NCBI GenBank assembly: GCA_039621445.1
Contig: CP154954.1
Coordinates: forward strand, 30,384,395-30,448,394
Direction: 5' to 3'
From: Euglena gracilis
Lineage: Eukaryota > Euglenida > Euglenophyceae > Euglenales
DNA: 64,000 nucleotides
Part shown: positions 23,023 through 35,100 of the stretch, one piece after another
How positions within the stretch are numbered: position 1 is the first letter of the stretch
Layout: each line of letters starts with the position of its first letter
Translations under genes and position numbers: made by a program
Notes under the pieces: model-generated
What the model saw: only the letters and a program-made list of their open reading frames with translations
The model's database searches: none
What the model was told of the DNA's origin: nothing

Positions 23023-24090
23023 TCTCCCACCGTCCGCCGCCTCCTCCGCCTCTGCACCGGCAAGACCAAATCCTCAAGCACGCAAGCGGAGGGCCGAGCG
23101 TGGTCCAGATTCCTCTGATTCTGAAGAAGAGGGCCCAGGCGTTTTCCATTGCCCGTTTCCCCACTGTTGCAAGTCCTTCCGACATGGCTTTCAAGGCTGG
23201 AATACAAAGCGGCTCGCCACAAATCATGTGGCCATGGTTCACGTTGCTGCTGGTGAAATTCCATCATCCGTGTGGCTCCAAGAAGCGCAACGCTGGGTTT
23301 GTGGCCATTGCCTAAGAATGCTGCCGGAGCGGAAAAGGTGTGTGGGGGAGAACTGCGTTCGTGTCAGAGCAGACTCCACCCCAAGCCGCTTGCCACCACC
23401 GAGCCATCCTCCTGCAGTCCAGGCGGCCTCATCATCATCACGTAACCCCGCACCACCATGTTCCTCCTTGGACTTACCAAATGCAGCCATGGCTACGGCG
23501 GTTCACGATATCCTGTCCCTCACCAGGCCTCTGTTTCGGCACATCCCGCGTGCAGCCATACCCTTGTGGGGCATGGCATGGGCCAAGGTGCAACAGCGTC
23601 TCTGCTCCGAGCGCTCATGGGAGGCATTGCGAGATTGGGCCCTCTTTCAAAAAATCACACTTTGGTCCCCACGGGGTGGCAAAGCACACATGGGACAAGC
23701 TGCCCAGCTCATCCGCTCACGAGTCGAGCGTTTCAATGCAGGAGACCTTGCAGCCCTGTGGGACGAATATCGCCAGGGCATCCCGCCGCCGGACCGCAAG
23801 AAAAGAAAGAGCACATCACCACTCTCCCTCCATGAAAAGGTGGACAGACTACAAGAAAGCCCATTCCTCAACACACTCCGTGGCTTGATGGATGATGGCG
23901 CATTCGGTAAAGCGGTGCGCCATCTCATGTCGGATGGACTACACGACCCGCTGGACCTCAACGTGCAAACCAAGCTGCGGGATCTGCACCCAAGAAGGCC
24001 AGAAGTCATGTGCACCGAACCCATTGCAAAGGCATTCCCCTTCCCAAAGGAGGACAGCAGCCAGGATCAACGAAGACGGTGGTGGGGCGA

Positions 24091-24123
24091 ACCGAATCCA
24101 CCGACCAGTGGCACAGCCTTCTG
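24091..24123 (-). other. Conserved LINE 3'-UTR hairpin (copy 2)
   Basis: Read on the - strand it contains AAGGCTGTGCCACTGG and TCGGTGGATTCGG, matching 18,083-18,114. Confidence 0.7.
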
Positions 24124-24442
24124 AATTTGTCAGAGTTCGTGGGAGGGGAGCTATGTACAGATGGGCGAGGCCCATGGGCAGCATAGGTATAAGCGGTGGC
24201 GGAAGAGGGGAGAGGAGAACGGTCGAGGGTGAGGGGGACTGCGTGTGCTCGAGGTGGTCGGGCGGGTGCCCGGCTGCCGGGTTGGTGAGGTGCTCCGAGG
24301 GCGCCCCAGTTTGTGCTGGCGCTCTCTCGGTGGCGCTCCTTCTGTGGCGGGTGCGTGCGGTTGGGTGGCCTTGTGGGCCACCATTCGGCGTCTGTGGTGT
24401 TTGTGTTCCCTGGCTGTTGTTGTTGTAGTTGTTGTTGTTTGT

Positions 24443-25393
24443 TTAACGGAGCAGGTGCTTGGGCTGCAGGAGGTGGAAGACCTCTCGTAGCAGGGCGATG
24501 GCCACGTTCTGATAAATCTCTGCCTCCTTGATTTCTCGTTCGGCGCCCTGTTGCCAGGACGAGGCGCGTTTGGCCACTCGGCCTAGCGTCTTGGCTGTTT
24601 CGGGGCCCATGCCACCCCATGTCCCCAGGGCGAACGGCGTGAAGCTCCACCCTGCTTGCTGGCAGGGGATGGTGTACTTCTGCTTCTTGGCCTCCTCCCT
24701 TCTCTTTAGGAAGGACCTCCAGCGCTCGCGGGTGGCATTCTGTTCTGTGGTCTGCCATCCGTGGCAGACGGTGACGTCCAGTGCCGTTGGCTTTCCCTCA
24801 GACCAGCAGTCAAGTAGGAGGTCCGCCGGGCGGAGGTGACTGTCGCGGGCCGTCGGCAGGGAAACTTCCTTCTGTACCCGCTGTCCGATGTTGGACAAGG
24901 TTTGAAATAGCGCGTCCTGTACAGCGTTGTGGCGGGTTGCGAAGTTGTTCCTCCGGCAGCAGAGGAGGTGGTCGCCCTCCTTGTCCAGGGGTTGGCCGCA
25001 GCCTGTGCACGGCTGGCTGATGTCCGTCAGCACCGGGAGGCCCAACCACCATTTTAGACCCGGGGTATAGTCTTCGCTGGAGAAGGTGGTATGAGAGTTG
25101 TTCGAGGGGCAGGCCGCCATCCAGCCGTGTCCGAAACCCGTGGCCTGTTCCAGCAGGCGGTTCTGGTCCCGGGGCCGAGCCTGGTCCACTAGGTCGTCCA
25201 TTGCCTTCTTGCCCAGCTCGTGATTCCACCACTTCTGCTTCCGCGGCTCCTGGTCCGCGGACGCGATTCGCTGTGGGTTGTTAAGGAAGGTGGTCACGGT
25301 GGCATGGTTGGCACCCAGCCTGCCCCTGAGGTCGTCCAAAACGGGTGTGACCAAGGTAAGCTGCGGGCTGACTGCGTAGTCCGGCACTCCCAC
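24443..25393 (-). CDS. LINE C-terminal ORF: zinc knuckle and RLE
   Basis: This is a 316-residue open frame forming the C-terminal third of a LINE polyprotein. There is no RT palm, because the copy is 5'-truncated. CTGCGQPLDKEGDHLLCC forms the zinc knuckle. The endonuclease signature RPADLLLD is followed by ALDVTVCHGW, with Lys residues downstream as in PD-(D/E)XK enzymes. CQQAGWSFTPFALGTWGGMGP is the family's C-terminal block. It is a different lineage from the LINE it interrupts, judging by sequence divergence. It has no promoter of its own and is probably not expressed, although the frame is unbroken. Confidence 0.85.
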   Translation of the reverse strand: MGVPDYAVSPQLTLVTPVLDDLRGRLGANHATVTTFLNNPQRIASADQEPRKQKWWNHELGKKAMDDLVDQARPRDQNRLLEQATGFGHGWMAACPSNNSHTTFSSEDYTPGLKWWLGLPVLTDISQPCTGCGQPLDKEGDHLLCCRRNNFATRHNAVQDALFQTLSNIGQRVQKEVSLPTARDSHLRPADLLLDCWSEGKPTALDVTVCHGWQTTEQNATRERWRSFLKRREEAKKQKYTIPCQQAGWSFTPFALGTWGGMGPETAKTLGRVAKRASSWQQGAEREIKEAEIYQNVAIALLREVFHLLQPKHLLR

Positions 25394-28239
25394 CCGCCGG
25401 GCCCCGTCTGAGTAGAAATCTGCGAGGCAGGAAATCCTTGCCGCGGGTTGGGTGTATGACGGTATGCGAAGGCCGCAGCCGCCACTTGACAGGGGCAGCG
25501 AGGCCTGTGTCCGCTGTTGCGAGTTTAGCGCCGTGCCCAGTATCCCAGTATCAGTATCAGTGCCCAGCCAGGATCAACACGATTTGAACAAGTTTCTACG
25601 CGAGACGCTACTGTCCTTTCCAAAGGCTTCTGCACCAGGTCCGGATGGCTTGAGACCACAACACCTCCAAGACGTGGTGCGTGTGGATGCAGGGGCATCT
25701 TCATTCGTGGTTGCTGCTCTATGCATGTTCACGAAAGCGGCACTGGATGGGTCCTTGCCTGCACGAGCAATGCCGTTCATCTCTTCGGCTACCTTGATTC
25801 CTTTGAGGAAGGAGGGCCCCACTGGCAGCTTGAATGTCCGACCCATCGCCGTGGGAAACACCGTCCGCCGCTTTGTGGGGAAGTTTGCCATGATGTCACC
25901 GTGTGTGAGGCAGCGAGCAGCAGAACTACACCCGCAACAATGTGGAGTGGCCACAGAAGGAGCGTGTGAAACCATAGCACAGGGCCTGCAATCTTTCGTA
26001 CAACATGCACAAGGTGATGCATGGGGCATCCTGCAGGTGGACTTGCAAAATGCCTTCAATGCAATCGATCGGCAAGCAATGCTTCATGCTGTACGCAAAC
26101 GCGCACCTGAGCTCGAAGGATGGGCACGACTTTCTTACGCGTCACACTCCGCCCTCTACACCTACGGACATCGTATGACAAGCGAACAGGGTGTGCAACA
26201 AGGCGACCCCCTTGGCCCGCTCTTCTTTGCTCTGGCTTGGCAAGATGTGGTCCAAGCTCTCCCAAAAGACCTCGCCTTGAACGTGTGGTACCTGGATGAT
26301 GGACACCTTGTCGGGTCGATGGATGCCTTGGCTGCTTCACTTGCCACAATCAGCCAAAGTTCCGTGCACCTGGGGGTGCAATTGAACCTCCAAAAATGTC
26401 GCCTGTGGGGCCCTGCGCAACACCCAACTCCGCACGGAAACCATTTCGACATGCTGCGATCAATACCCCGTGTGCCATGGGCACCTGATCACGGATTGCG
26501 GGTCCTTGGCTTTCCGGTTGAACACCCCTCTTCGGCAACGTTTTGCAAGCGCGAGATGCAAGCCATGGTGGACAAGCTAGAGGAAGCGTGCCACGTCGTC
26601 AGCAACCTCAGAGACCCGCAATTTGAGCACATTTTGCTGCGATATTGTCTTGATGCCTGCAAAGTGATGCATTTTCTGCGGACGTTGCACACGCACGCCC
26701 TCCAAGGACCACTCCAAGAGGTAGCACGAGTGATCCGGAGAACATGGGATGACATTCTGGGGCAGCCTGCCGCCAATGATGCACAGTGGACGCAATGCTC
26801 CCTCCCGCTCCGGATGGCGGGGCTGGGAATCAAGGACCCCCTTGTCCTCCAAGCACCAGCCAGAATGGCGGGTATCTTATGTGCCCAACACCGCTCACAA
26901 CTGCTGCGGTTTCCGCCAGAGGCATGTGCTTTGCCTTCCGACTTCACGATGGTGGCCACAAAGTTGCAGGACACGCTAGGCCCGCAGTTCGCGCCACTGC
27001 AAGAATGGACTCAGCGAAACTTGCCCATCAATTGTGAAGACGATCATCGAAGGCAGCAGTGGTGGACGGAAAAGGTGCATCAAGCCCGGAAAGATTCCTT
27101 GAAGAACACGCTTCCTCAAAGAGACAAGTGCCGCTTGCGCCTGCAGTCAATGCCCCACACAACCGCATGGTTGCGAACGGTCCCGAACAAGGGCATTGGA
27201 ACAAAAATACCCGCATCAAAGTACCGTTTGCTCATCCGATGGTGGCTTGGTGCCAAGATCTTGCCGGGCTCGTCCGGCGCCGCATGCCCCTTGTGTGGTG
27301 ACTCCCTGGATCCCTTTGGGGACCATCTGCTATGTTGCAAGAAAAACAAGCTTGTACAGCGCCACAACGCTGTGCGAGATGCGCTGGCGATGGTCCTGAA
27401 GGAGAATGGCGTGCACACAAGGACAGAAGTCACAGTCGGGGGAAAGATGCGCCCAGCAGACATTGCGCTCCAGGGAGTGGATCCCTCAGGACCACTGGCG
27501 GTCGACCTTGTCGTGTTCCACCCTCTCAGAAAAGATCTGTCCTGGGACGAAAGCGCAGCCCTCAAGAACATGGCAGCGATGGAGAGCAAGAAGATCGCAA
27601 AGAATCAGCCTGTGTGTGAATCGGCTGGTTGGTTGTTCAGCCCACTCTCCTTTCACCCATGGTCAGGCTTGGGCCCACTCGGCTCCGGGCTCCTCAGCCG
27701 CTTGGTAAAGCAGGTGTTGGGTGACCAACAAGGGTGGGCAAGGCAACACCGGGCGGCAGACATATGGCAACGAATATCGTCAGCTTTGATGGCTTTCGTG
27801 GCGGAGCAGCTATCTGCAGCCACAGCGGCAAGAGGACATGATGAGCTGCCACTGACAACCACATCGCAGGAGGTGCAACCGGCTCCAAACAAAGCACAAG
27901 GTGTGACCGCAGTGGCGGCTGTGGACATGGAAGGATGGCAAAGAGTGCTCCAATCGGAAGAAGGGACCTTGGTCGGCCCCATCCGCATCCAATGCATGCG
28001 CCCGAGGTGAGACACCCGGCAAAAAGGAGATGGTAGCACCATCCCCCCCCCAAAAAAAAACCGCAGGGCCCACGCCCCTCTGGGCAAGGCCAACGAGAAT
28101 CGAAGTGAAACATGACAAGTGACAGGCGGGTGCAACGGCTCGCGGTGACCCGTCCCGACGGCCAAGAACAGCACGCCGACACGGGCGACGCGCTCGCACG
28201 GGCGACGCGCGGGCACGACACGCGCGAGACACGTGCGAG

Positions 28240-28307
28240 CCGTGCCGAGCCGTGCCGAGCTGTGCCGAGCCGTGCCGAGCCGTGCCGAGCCGTGCCGAGC
28301 CGTGCCT
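28240..28307. repeat. 10-bp minisatellite, about 7 units
   Basis: Mirror of 3,197-3,336 but about 71 bp shorter, with one unit changed to GAGCTGTGCC. Confidence 0.9.
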
Positions 28308-28980
28308 AAAAAAAAAACCCATCAAGGGCATCAAAATCATTTTCCTCTCACAGGGTTTTCCTCTTTTTACTCCTTGGAATTGTCAATTGGTGCAATCACA
28401 AACAATTATCATTGTGAATTCAAGTGTTGGAATTACATTTGCAAATGGAAAGTCCAATTGAGAACAATCAATCATTTGAAGAAGGTGAGGTTTGTCTTCC
28501 CCCCACCTCATCTGTGGGAAAAGGGGCAGGGGGGTGGGACTCCTCAACTCAGGCAACCACTGGCCAAATTTCACACCAAAACCCCCTTTTGGCCCAGAAA
28601 CTGTGAGAAATGACACCCAGGGGGGGCTGTTGGCTCTCACTGGTTCAGCTGAGCAGGGAGGGGTTGAAACCCCAAAGGCACCCCCCTTGGAGATCCCAGT
28701 GACACCCCCCTCAGGGGTCGGGGAGGGTCCACTGGGAAGTTTCTCCTTGGGGGGCGGCTGGCCGTCCGTCCGTTCGAGCCGTCCGGACCTCTTCAGCCGG
28801 ACCAATGCTGGACGCCCAGCCGTCCGTCCGGACGAAGCATTTTTTCGCCAGCCGTCCGTCAAGCCGGACCAATGTCTGTCTTTCCAGCCGGCCGGACCAA
28901 AAAAAAAAAATTCCTTCCTTCCGAAAAGCAGTCACGGCTTCCCTTTACTCGTCGCGTCAAATAAGGAAAAACAGGAAGTT
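28308..28980. other. No gene seen
   Basis: Mirror of 2,521-3,196; open frames on both strands lack any recognisable domain. Confidence 0.5.
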
Positions 28981-29051
28981 GCCCCCGGCGGGATTCGAAC
29001 CCGCGACCTACCGGACGCACGCTAACCACACGACCGCTATACCACGGGGGC
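28981..29051 (-). tRNA. tRNA-like gene or SINE head (mirror copy)
   Basis: Base-for-base reverse complement of 2,450-2,520. The acceptor and T arms are preserved in both arms of the inverted repeat; the anticodon arm is unclear in both. Confidence 0.55.
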
Positions 29052-29575
29052 GATATCATTCTCATCCGTGTACTTTTATCAAAATTATTTTTGCCGCCTC
29101 AGAGAAAACAAGAAGTTGGAAAAATCATCTTGAGGTTGAATGATAAATACCACAGAAATAGGCCAGTGCATCACCTCTGATACGAACCTTGCAGTACGGG
29201 GCAGCTCAGCGGACATGGTACTGTAGATCTGACATGTTGTGAAGGAACCCTGGACCGTTACTTCCGGTTGGAGATCTACGCGATCTTTCTATCTTTCTTG
29301 CGCTTCGCCTGCGCTTCCAAAGACCCGGCCGGCTAGCCGGCCCGCCGGCCAGCCGGCCAGCCGGCCAGCCGGCTAGCTGGACCAAGTGCATTTTCTTCAG
29401 CCGTCCGGACCAAGCCCACAAGGTCAGCCGTCCGTCCGGACCTTCGCTTTTTTCACCATCCGTCCGTCCGTCCGTCCGTCCGCCCCCTTGGAAATGATGG
29501 CCCAGCTTCGGCCACAGGGGGGTGCAGAATGGGAAAAAATTTCCGACACAAGTCGGCTCGAGGAGCCAAAAAACG

Positions 29576-30180
29576 ATCCTACGCCGGAAACTCGCCCGGG
29601 GCGGGGGTTTCTGCTTCACCCCAGTACTGCCGGGGGACATGGTAGCACGGGTGTGAAACACACTGTGCGGAAAGGAGAGACACCGAATGGAGTAGTAGTG
29701 AACCCCACCGGGGAAGCGTCAGATATCCTGACTTGACCTGGGAATCCCTGGTCCTTGAAGGAAATCGGGCGTAGCCCTGGGAGGGGGATGTGTACCAGGC
29801 ACGTCCCAGCTCTGTAGGATATCTGCAGAGTGGGTTCTGTGACGGTCGCACCACTGTGGAAACCACAGTTGGTAAGATCGTGGCAGACCCTTCTGGGATC
29901 TGCCCCTGGACACGTCAGCACTTTTCTCTACTCCCCCACAGGTGGTATTCTTTACTGTTAAGCTTCCAAAGTTTCACCATTGGTTTTGTCAGAGGGAAAA
30001 TCCCTCAGAACAATTGAACTTGACTCCAGAAGAAACTTCTGAAGTCTTTGTATTGTGCTTTGCCTCTTGGGGAATTGGGGACAAAAGGGGAAAACCACTT
30101 TTTGTTACTCCAAAGACTTTTCCCTACCATAAGTAGGCTGCACACCAAGGCGAAAGCGAAAGGCTTTTTCAGAAAGTCCC
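29576..30180. other. Right-arm-specific segment of about 600 bp
   Basis: Absent from the left arm, which runs directly from GATCCT to AAAAGGGGAAAAG near 1,910-1,925. No terminal repeats or target duplication are clear, so it may be an insertion here or a deletion in the left arm. It contains TCTGGGATCTGCCCC-type short palindromes and no recognisable gene. Confidence 0.6.
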
Positions 30181-30184
30181 AAAA

Positions 30185-30420
30185 AGGGGAAAAGGGAAAG
30201 CTTTGGACGTTCACTGAAGCCCAGTCTGGGTTGAAGGCGGGGCCCCACAGGGTGCACTTCTCGGCATTCAAGGCAACACCAACGAGAGGTCCTTCCTCCA
30301 ACACGAGGTGTACTACCGCTTCGAGTTGTCGCGGGTTCCCCACGACGTGGGCGTCATCCAAATACCATGCCTGCCAACCGCACACTGCATGGATTTCCTC
30401 CACAAGGAAGACCCCCCCTG
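30185..30420 (-). pseudogene. RT palm fragment with YLDD box (mirror copy)
   Basis: Same fragment as 1,683-1,925, with WQAWYLDDAHVVG and KCTLWGPAF. Beyond ASVNVQSFPFSPF the sequence enters the right-arm-specific segment. Confidence 0.85.
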
Positions 30421-30516
30421 AATGACCCCCCTTTGGTCCCGGCTAGGACCCCGAAGGGTCACTCAGGGGAGGGTCGTTTAGGGGGGTCGAGAAAAAGGGT
30501 CTCGGATACCCCCCTA

Positions 30517-31043
30517 AACCCCCCCCCCCAAATATAAGAAACCCGTTTCTTATATTTGGGTGTCGGCCGATCGGCCCAAAGGGTTTCTTATATTTGGGGG
30601 TTTCTTATATTTGGGTGTCGAAGGCCGGCCCCAAGGGTTTCTTATAAATGGAACTTTTTCTTCCTTCGGATCATTCATATAATTAATTACATGTGACCGC
30701 CGTCCATAGGATTCTTCATGTCTGACTGCCATTGGAGCAGTGGGGAAGAGGGTCGTGGCATGGACAGGTGCCTCCAAAAAGCAGTTGCTGCTGAACTCTT
30801 GCTTTGCAGAGAAGCAATAGATTGGACTGGCTTCATCTTTGTGTTGACCGCGCCTTGAGATTTGCTGTGGCCCATGGTAAAAATGAGGGGTTTCTTATAT
30901 TTGGATTGGCGTCCAACAGCCCAGGGGTTTCTTATATTTGGGGGTTTCTTATATTTGGGTGTCGGCTGAAAATCAGCCAAAGGGTTTCTTATATTTGGGG
31001 GTTTCTTATAGCGAGGGGTTTCTTATATTTGGGGGGGGGGGTT
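30517..31043. mobile_element. MITE with C-run/G-run inverted ends, TA target
   Basis: The ends are AACCCCCCCCCCCAAATATA and its inverse, flanked by TA (30,515-30,516 and 31,044-31,045). The left arm has the empty site CCCCTACCCCTTTTC with a single TA, near 1,583-1,597. The interior holds about eight copies of GGTTTCTTATATTTGGGG in both orientations. No transposase is encoded. A TA target fits Tc1/mariner-type movement. Confidence 0.85.
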
Positions 31044-32117
31044 TACCCCTTTTCGGATTTTTTTGTGAAATTTATGTTCTCTGGCATCATTTCCACCAAA
31101 AGGAAACCACGCTTTTCTGAAAATCTCAAAAAATCAGAGGTTTTTGTATCTTCAAAAAAATTTATTATCTGGACCCGGACCGTGGAGGGTCATTTCATCA
31201 ATCAGGCCGTGGTCTCCTCATTGAAGGCATCCACGTTAAGTTAAGGATTGCTTGCCGTACCACCGATTCCGGCACTGCATAGGAATCGTGGCGCCACCTC
31301 GCTTTGCCACGTTTTGAAGCCCCCCCCCCCCACCTACAGGGCTTGATGATACCACATCTTGGTACTTTGACAGGAGTCGGGCAGCCAAAACGACAGGTGA
31401 AAGACTCCTCCATCAGGGGGGACTGGGCCCTACCCCCCCCCAAGGGGGCTAGGCCCTCCCCCGAGACCTCCAGCTGTAAATTCCCAGGTGAAGGCATCAC
31501 CACTGGGACACCTCCCAAACCTGTCACATAATCAACCAAACGGGGGGGGGGGCAGTCGATAAGCCAACTCATGCTTCACACAACCCCTGTGCCTCCCTTG
31601 CGTGTTCCTGTGCTGTCACATTTCATCCTTTCACTGCAAATGATGGAGGTGGATTAAGCGTCTGAGAAGTGGTGTAATGTTGGGTTCTTTTTTGAACAAA
31701 ACATTCACTACGGGTAGCACAGCTTCACCCAGACCGTGCCCCGGGCCCAGGGAGACGTCTCTTTTGGCCCTCGCCACAAGGAGAAACTCCTCGTGACTCC
31801 CTGTGCGGCCACAGGTCGCCGGTAGATACTATGGGTGTAAAGTACAGAAAGTACAAAGGCATGTCCCGCGGTCAGTGGTTAGAGGAAAATGGGAAAGTCC
31901 CATCTTCAATATATACGGCGGGGAGAGCGGGGGGTGTGTGCTTTGCTTGCCACTGTTGGCGTGTTTGTGTCATTTGCTGATTTTTCTTGGTGTTTTTGTT
32001 TTCAGAGCCGTCCGAGTGTGGTAGGTAAGAAAGATGGCCCCGTGGCCATTGTTCTGTGTGGGCCACCGAAGGTGGTAGAGGTGATAGAGGTGGCAGGTGC
32101 ACTGGATGAAGTCACAG

Positions 32118-35100
32118 TCAGAAATACGGGGAATGCGTACCAGCGCTACTGCAGTCAAGCAGTTGCTCAGGACACTGTCCCCATGCCAGTTGTCGTGCCA
32201 ACTCGCGCATCAAAGCCATTCCAAGCCCCTGCCATGCACTGGCCTCCACACCCCGCCTCTCCCAGCCGTTATGTTGGCTTGTTTGGAGGCGGATGCATGT
32301 GGAGACGAATCCTTGGCTTGCTTCACTCATGCCACCGTAACAGTCCATCACCAGTGGGATAAATGTCCAACCTCGTCGCTTGCAAGGCTCCCCATATTTG
32401 GCGATTTTGTCTCCTGTCGATTGTGCCAATTGTCCACCTGAGCTGGAGGTGACCTGGAGGGTGCAAGTGGGTGCCTCACTGTGACATCAATGGCTACGGG
32501 ACCATTTGCGTCGAATCGAGTGATAAAAACATCACCCGGTCGTGTTCCATCCTCGGCTTTTTCTTCTCGACGTGCAGGGAAGCCAGCTCGTTGTGCCAGA
32601 TTCAAGACAAAGCTTTGCACTGCCCCGTGCCGCCGAACGAGGTTGTTACCGTGGCAGCAGACGAGGTGGTGGCCGGCTGTGTCAAGTGGGCTCATGCATC
32701 GAGGACATCCAGGAGAGTTGCTTTCTTCTGTTTTTACCACAGGAGCGCCAAGCGTCCATTGGAGGAGGGCAACAACTTCTTTTGTGGGAACAAGGGTTTT
32801 TGTGCCAGCACAGGGGACTGCACACGTCCAGGCCATGGCATGAGGCCTTGTTTGGCAGGAAAATTGAATGGCATCGGATCCGGACAGGGACTTTTCCAGT
32901 TTCTTTTGGCGCAGAATTGAGCAGACGTTTCCCCAGTGTTTCTGTGACACCATCTCTCGTGGTAGTTGGGTGGCACGGGTGCAGTCATCAGTTAAGGCCT
33001 GCAGGGGCTGACCTTCAACCACAACGATTTTGAGCAATGTCAGTGCGGAGTCAAAATCCGGTGGTTTCATATTGCGGATTACAAAGTCTGGCAGCCCCAG
33101 CATCGTTTCAGCCCTTTGGAGAAAGTCCAGTTGGGCTGACCATCGTGCAGCGAGTCGGCATTCCTGCGGATCCTTAATTCCTAGTCCCCCCTGTGACCAC
33201 TGGTTGTCATCAACGATGCAACTCAGTGTGTTTCGTAAACAGTGGCTCAGCAACAAGCATTGGTCCCAAGCTAGAGGCAGTGGAGTTCCCCTCAATAAGT
33301 CATTGACGCGACACGCATCCAAACACTGTCGCAAAAGGGTGTACTGGACATGGGCACTTGGCACAAGCTGTAGGATATTGCATGCCTTCAGAACCATTTC
33401 AACTTGTGGAGCCCAGACAGTGGAGGCGAACCCCCCCCCCCTGCTGGGTGGCAGACTGGCAGTCCAAGGTCCTTGAGGCCACTTGCTTCAGAATATGCCT
33501 GCACTGGGATTTGTTGGAGCGGGGTTGTGTTGGTTGGGAGGCTGGACCATTCCATTCCAAAGGCAGGTCCCCACAACCGACACTTGTACATATTCAGGGA
33601 AACCCCAATGAGGGGTCCTTCGGAGATCAGGCGGTGAACTTTGGGGTTTTCGGGCGGGACCCCCCCACCCCCCCTCTTCATTGGAAATTCATGGACGAAC
33701 TTCACCGGTGAACTTCACCGGTGAACTTCACCAGTGAAGTTTCTCCATGAAATTCCTTTAGGGCTGCAATTGGACTTTGCAAATGCCTTCAACTGCCTGC
33801 GCCGTGAAGGTATGTTGGACGCTGTTCGAGAACGCTGCCCTGAGATGACAGCATGGATGGAGAGCTGCTACAGTGAGCATTCCACTTTGTACTATGGTTC
33901 AACCTCCTTCCGCAGCAAAAGTGGCGTGCAACAAGGTGACCCATGTGGTCCTGCGGCGTTCGCAATTGCAATTCAAAATCTGGTTGAAAAAGTGGGTGAG
34001 CTGGTCGGATGGCAAGCATGGTACTTGGACGATGCCCATCTCGTGGGCACCCTAGAACAACTGGAAACAGCAGTCCAATACATTCTGCGTGAAGGAGGTT
34101 AGGCAGGGGTGGGGGTGGGGGGGGTTGGGGGCTCCGCCCAACAAGCTGCTGAAGCCCAATGGCGACAATGGAACAAGGATCAGAATGGCCAACGCCAAAC
34201 TGTCCAGGTAGATTGTTGTGAACTGCTGTTCTCACCACTTCCTGTCTCATGATCATTTTTCCCACCAGACGACGCAGGCACTCGCCCGCTGCTATGGGCC
34301 TGGTTCCCTCTTCTTCTGGAGTAGGTGGGCATTGGTTGCCAAAATCATCGGTGTTTTTTTGCTGCCTTCACTTTCCGCAAGGCTGTCAGTCTGGCTGCTG
34401 CCATGATTGCTGCAGGTCCTTTTGGCAGCCCATTGTCAATGGTGCGGTAACAGAAGGTCGTGAGTTCGTCCAAAAGGTCATCTGCATGGCAACCTGCATC
34501 ATGACCCAGCAAACACCGAAGGTGGTCGGGCCTCAAGCCAGAGGGGCCTGGGGAGGATTCTGGGCCAAAGCTGAAGACTGCCTTTCGCACTATGGTCCGG
34601 CGTTGTTGCATGTCTTCCTCAGAAGTGGCAGCTGGTAGCGAACGTCTCATGGTCGCCGGGCCAAGTCCAGGAGGCGGTTCATGTGGATGTAATTGCCGGA
34701 GGCGTTCGCGTACCAAGGGGTTGTCGGGATCTTGAACGCCCTCAGAAGTCAACAAATTGCAGGCTTTGGATACTGCACCCCTGCCGACCAGTCGTTCCAG
34801 TCTGGAGACAAATTCTTCTTTTGTTACTTCTTCCTCTTTCGAGGCAGCCAGTCTGGTACGTGGTCTCTTTCGTGTGTTAGTGCCTCCCAATGGAGAAGAG
34901 GTGTCCTTCTAACTCTCCAGCGTCGGGCGGCTTAGGTATTGTCGTGCACGAGCCTGCAGGATGCGACCAAGACGTGCCCAGTGACCGTGCCCGCCACGGC
35001 CGAAGGGAGCCAGCACTGCCTTGGGAAAGCACCAAAGGGCGTGCAAGGCTTCCCAGGTGCTTTGTTCGTTCAGGCGGCGCATGAGTGTGCAATAGACCTC

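Larger units (their letters stand above)
24072..25564 (-). mobile_element. 5'-truncated LINE inserted in the right arm, 14-bp TSD
   Basis: Flanked by the direct repeat CAGCCAGGATCAAC (24,058-24,071 and 25,565-25,578); the left arm has the empty site near 7,520. The 3' end on the - strand is the conserved hairpin plus GGTTCGCCCCACCACC, with no poly-A tail. The 5' junction carries a short CAGTATC-type repeat. These are normal marks of target-primed reverse transcription. Confidence 0.9.
23023..28010 (+). pseudogene. LINE polyprotein, right-arm copy (zinc fingers, RT, RLE)
   Basis: This is the mirror of 3,561-8,546. The N-terminal zinc fingers and linker run to 24,071, where a second LINE is inserted (24,072-25,564). 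After the insertion the frame stays open to the stop at 28,008-28,010. It holds APGPDGLRPQHL, the catalytic Asp of VDLQNAFNAID at 26,040-26,042, QQGDPLGPLFF, YLDD at 26,289-26,300, the zinc knuckle CPLCGDSLDPFGDHLLCC from 27,285, the RLE RPADIAL/AVDLVV, and a C-terminal AGWLFSPLSFHPWSGLGP block. Apart from the two insertions it looks intact, so the RT-RLE part decayed little after duplication. The open frame read upstream of the junction (from 25,452) belongs to the inserted LINE and not to this protein. Confidence 0.9.
18601..32636. repeat. Right arm of giant inverted repeat 1
   Basis: Reverse complement of 1-14,534. Insertions unique to this arm are 24,072-25,564 (LINE), 29,576-30,180 (unclassified) and 30,517-31,043 (TA-flanked element). 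Many scattered single-base differences and homopolymer-length differences separate the arms. The stretch 18,640-21,780 mirrors 9,790-14,495 without the hairpin array and holds no gene beyond the repeats listed for the left arm. Confidence 0.95.

Noticed and set aside
1-32636. Inverted repeat 1 as a simple fold-back (missing adapter) artefact
   Set aside because: The arms differ by TSD-flanked insertions and many substitutions, which a fold-back of a single molecule cannot give; a haplotype mis-join is still possible.
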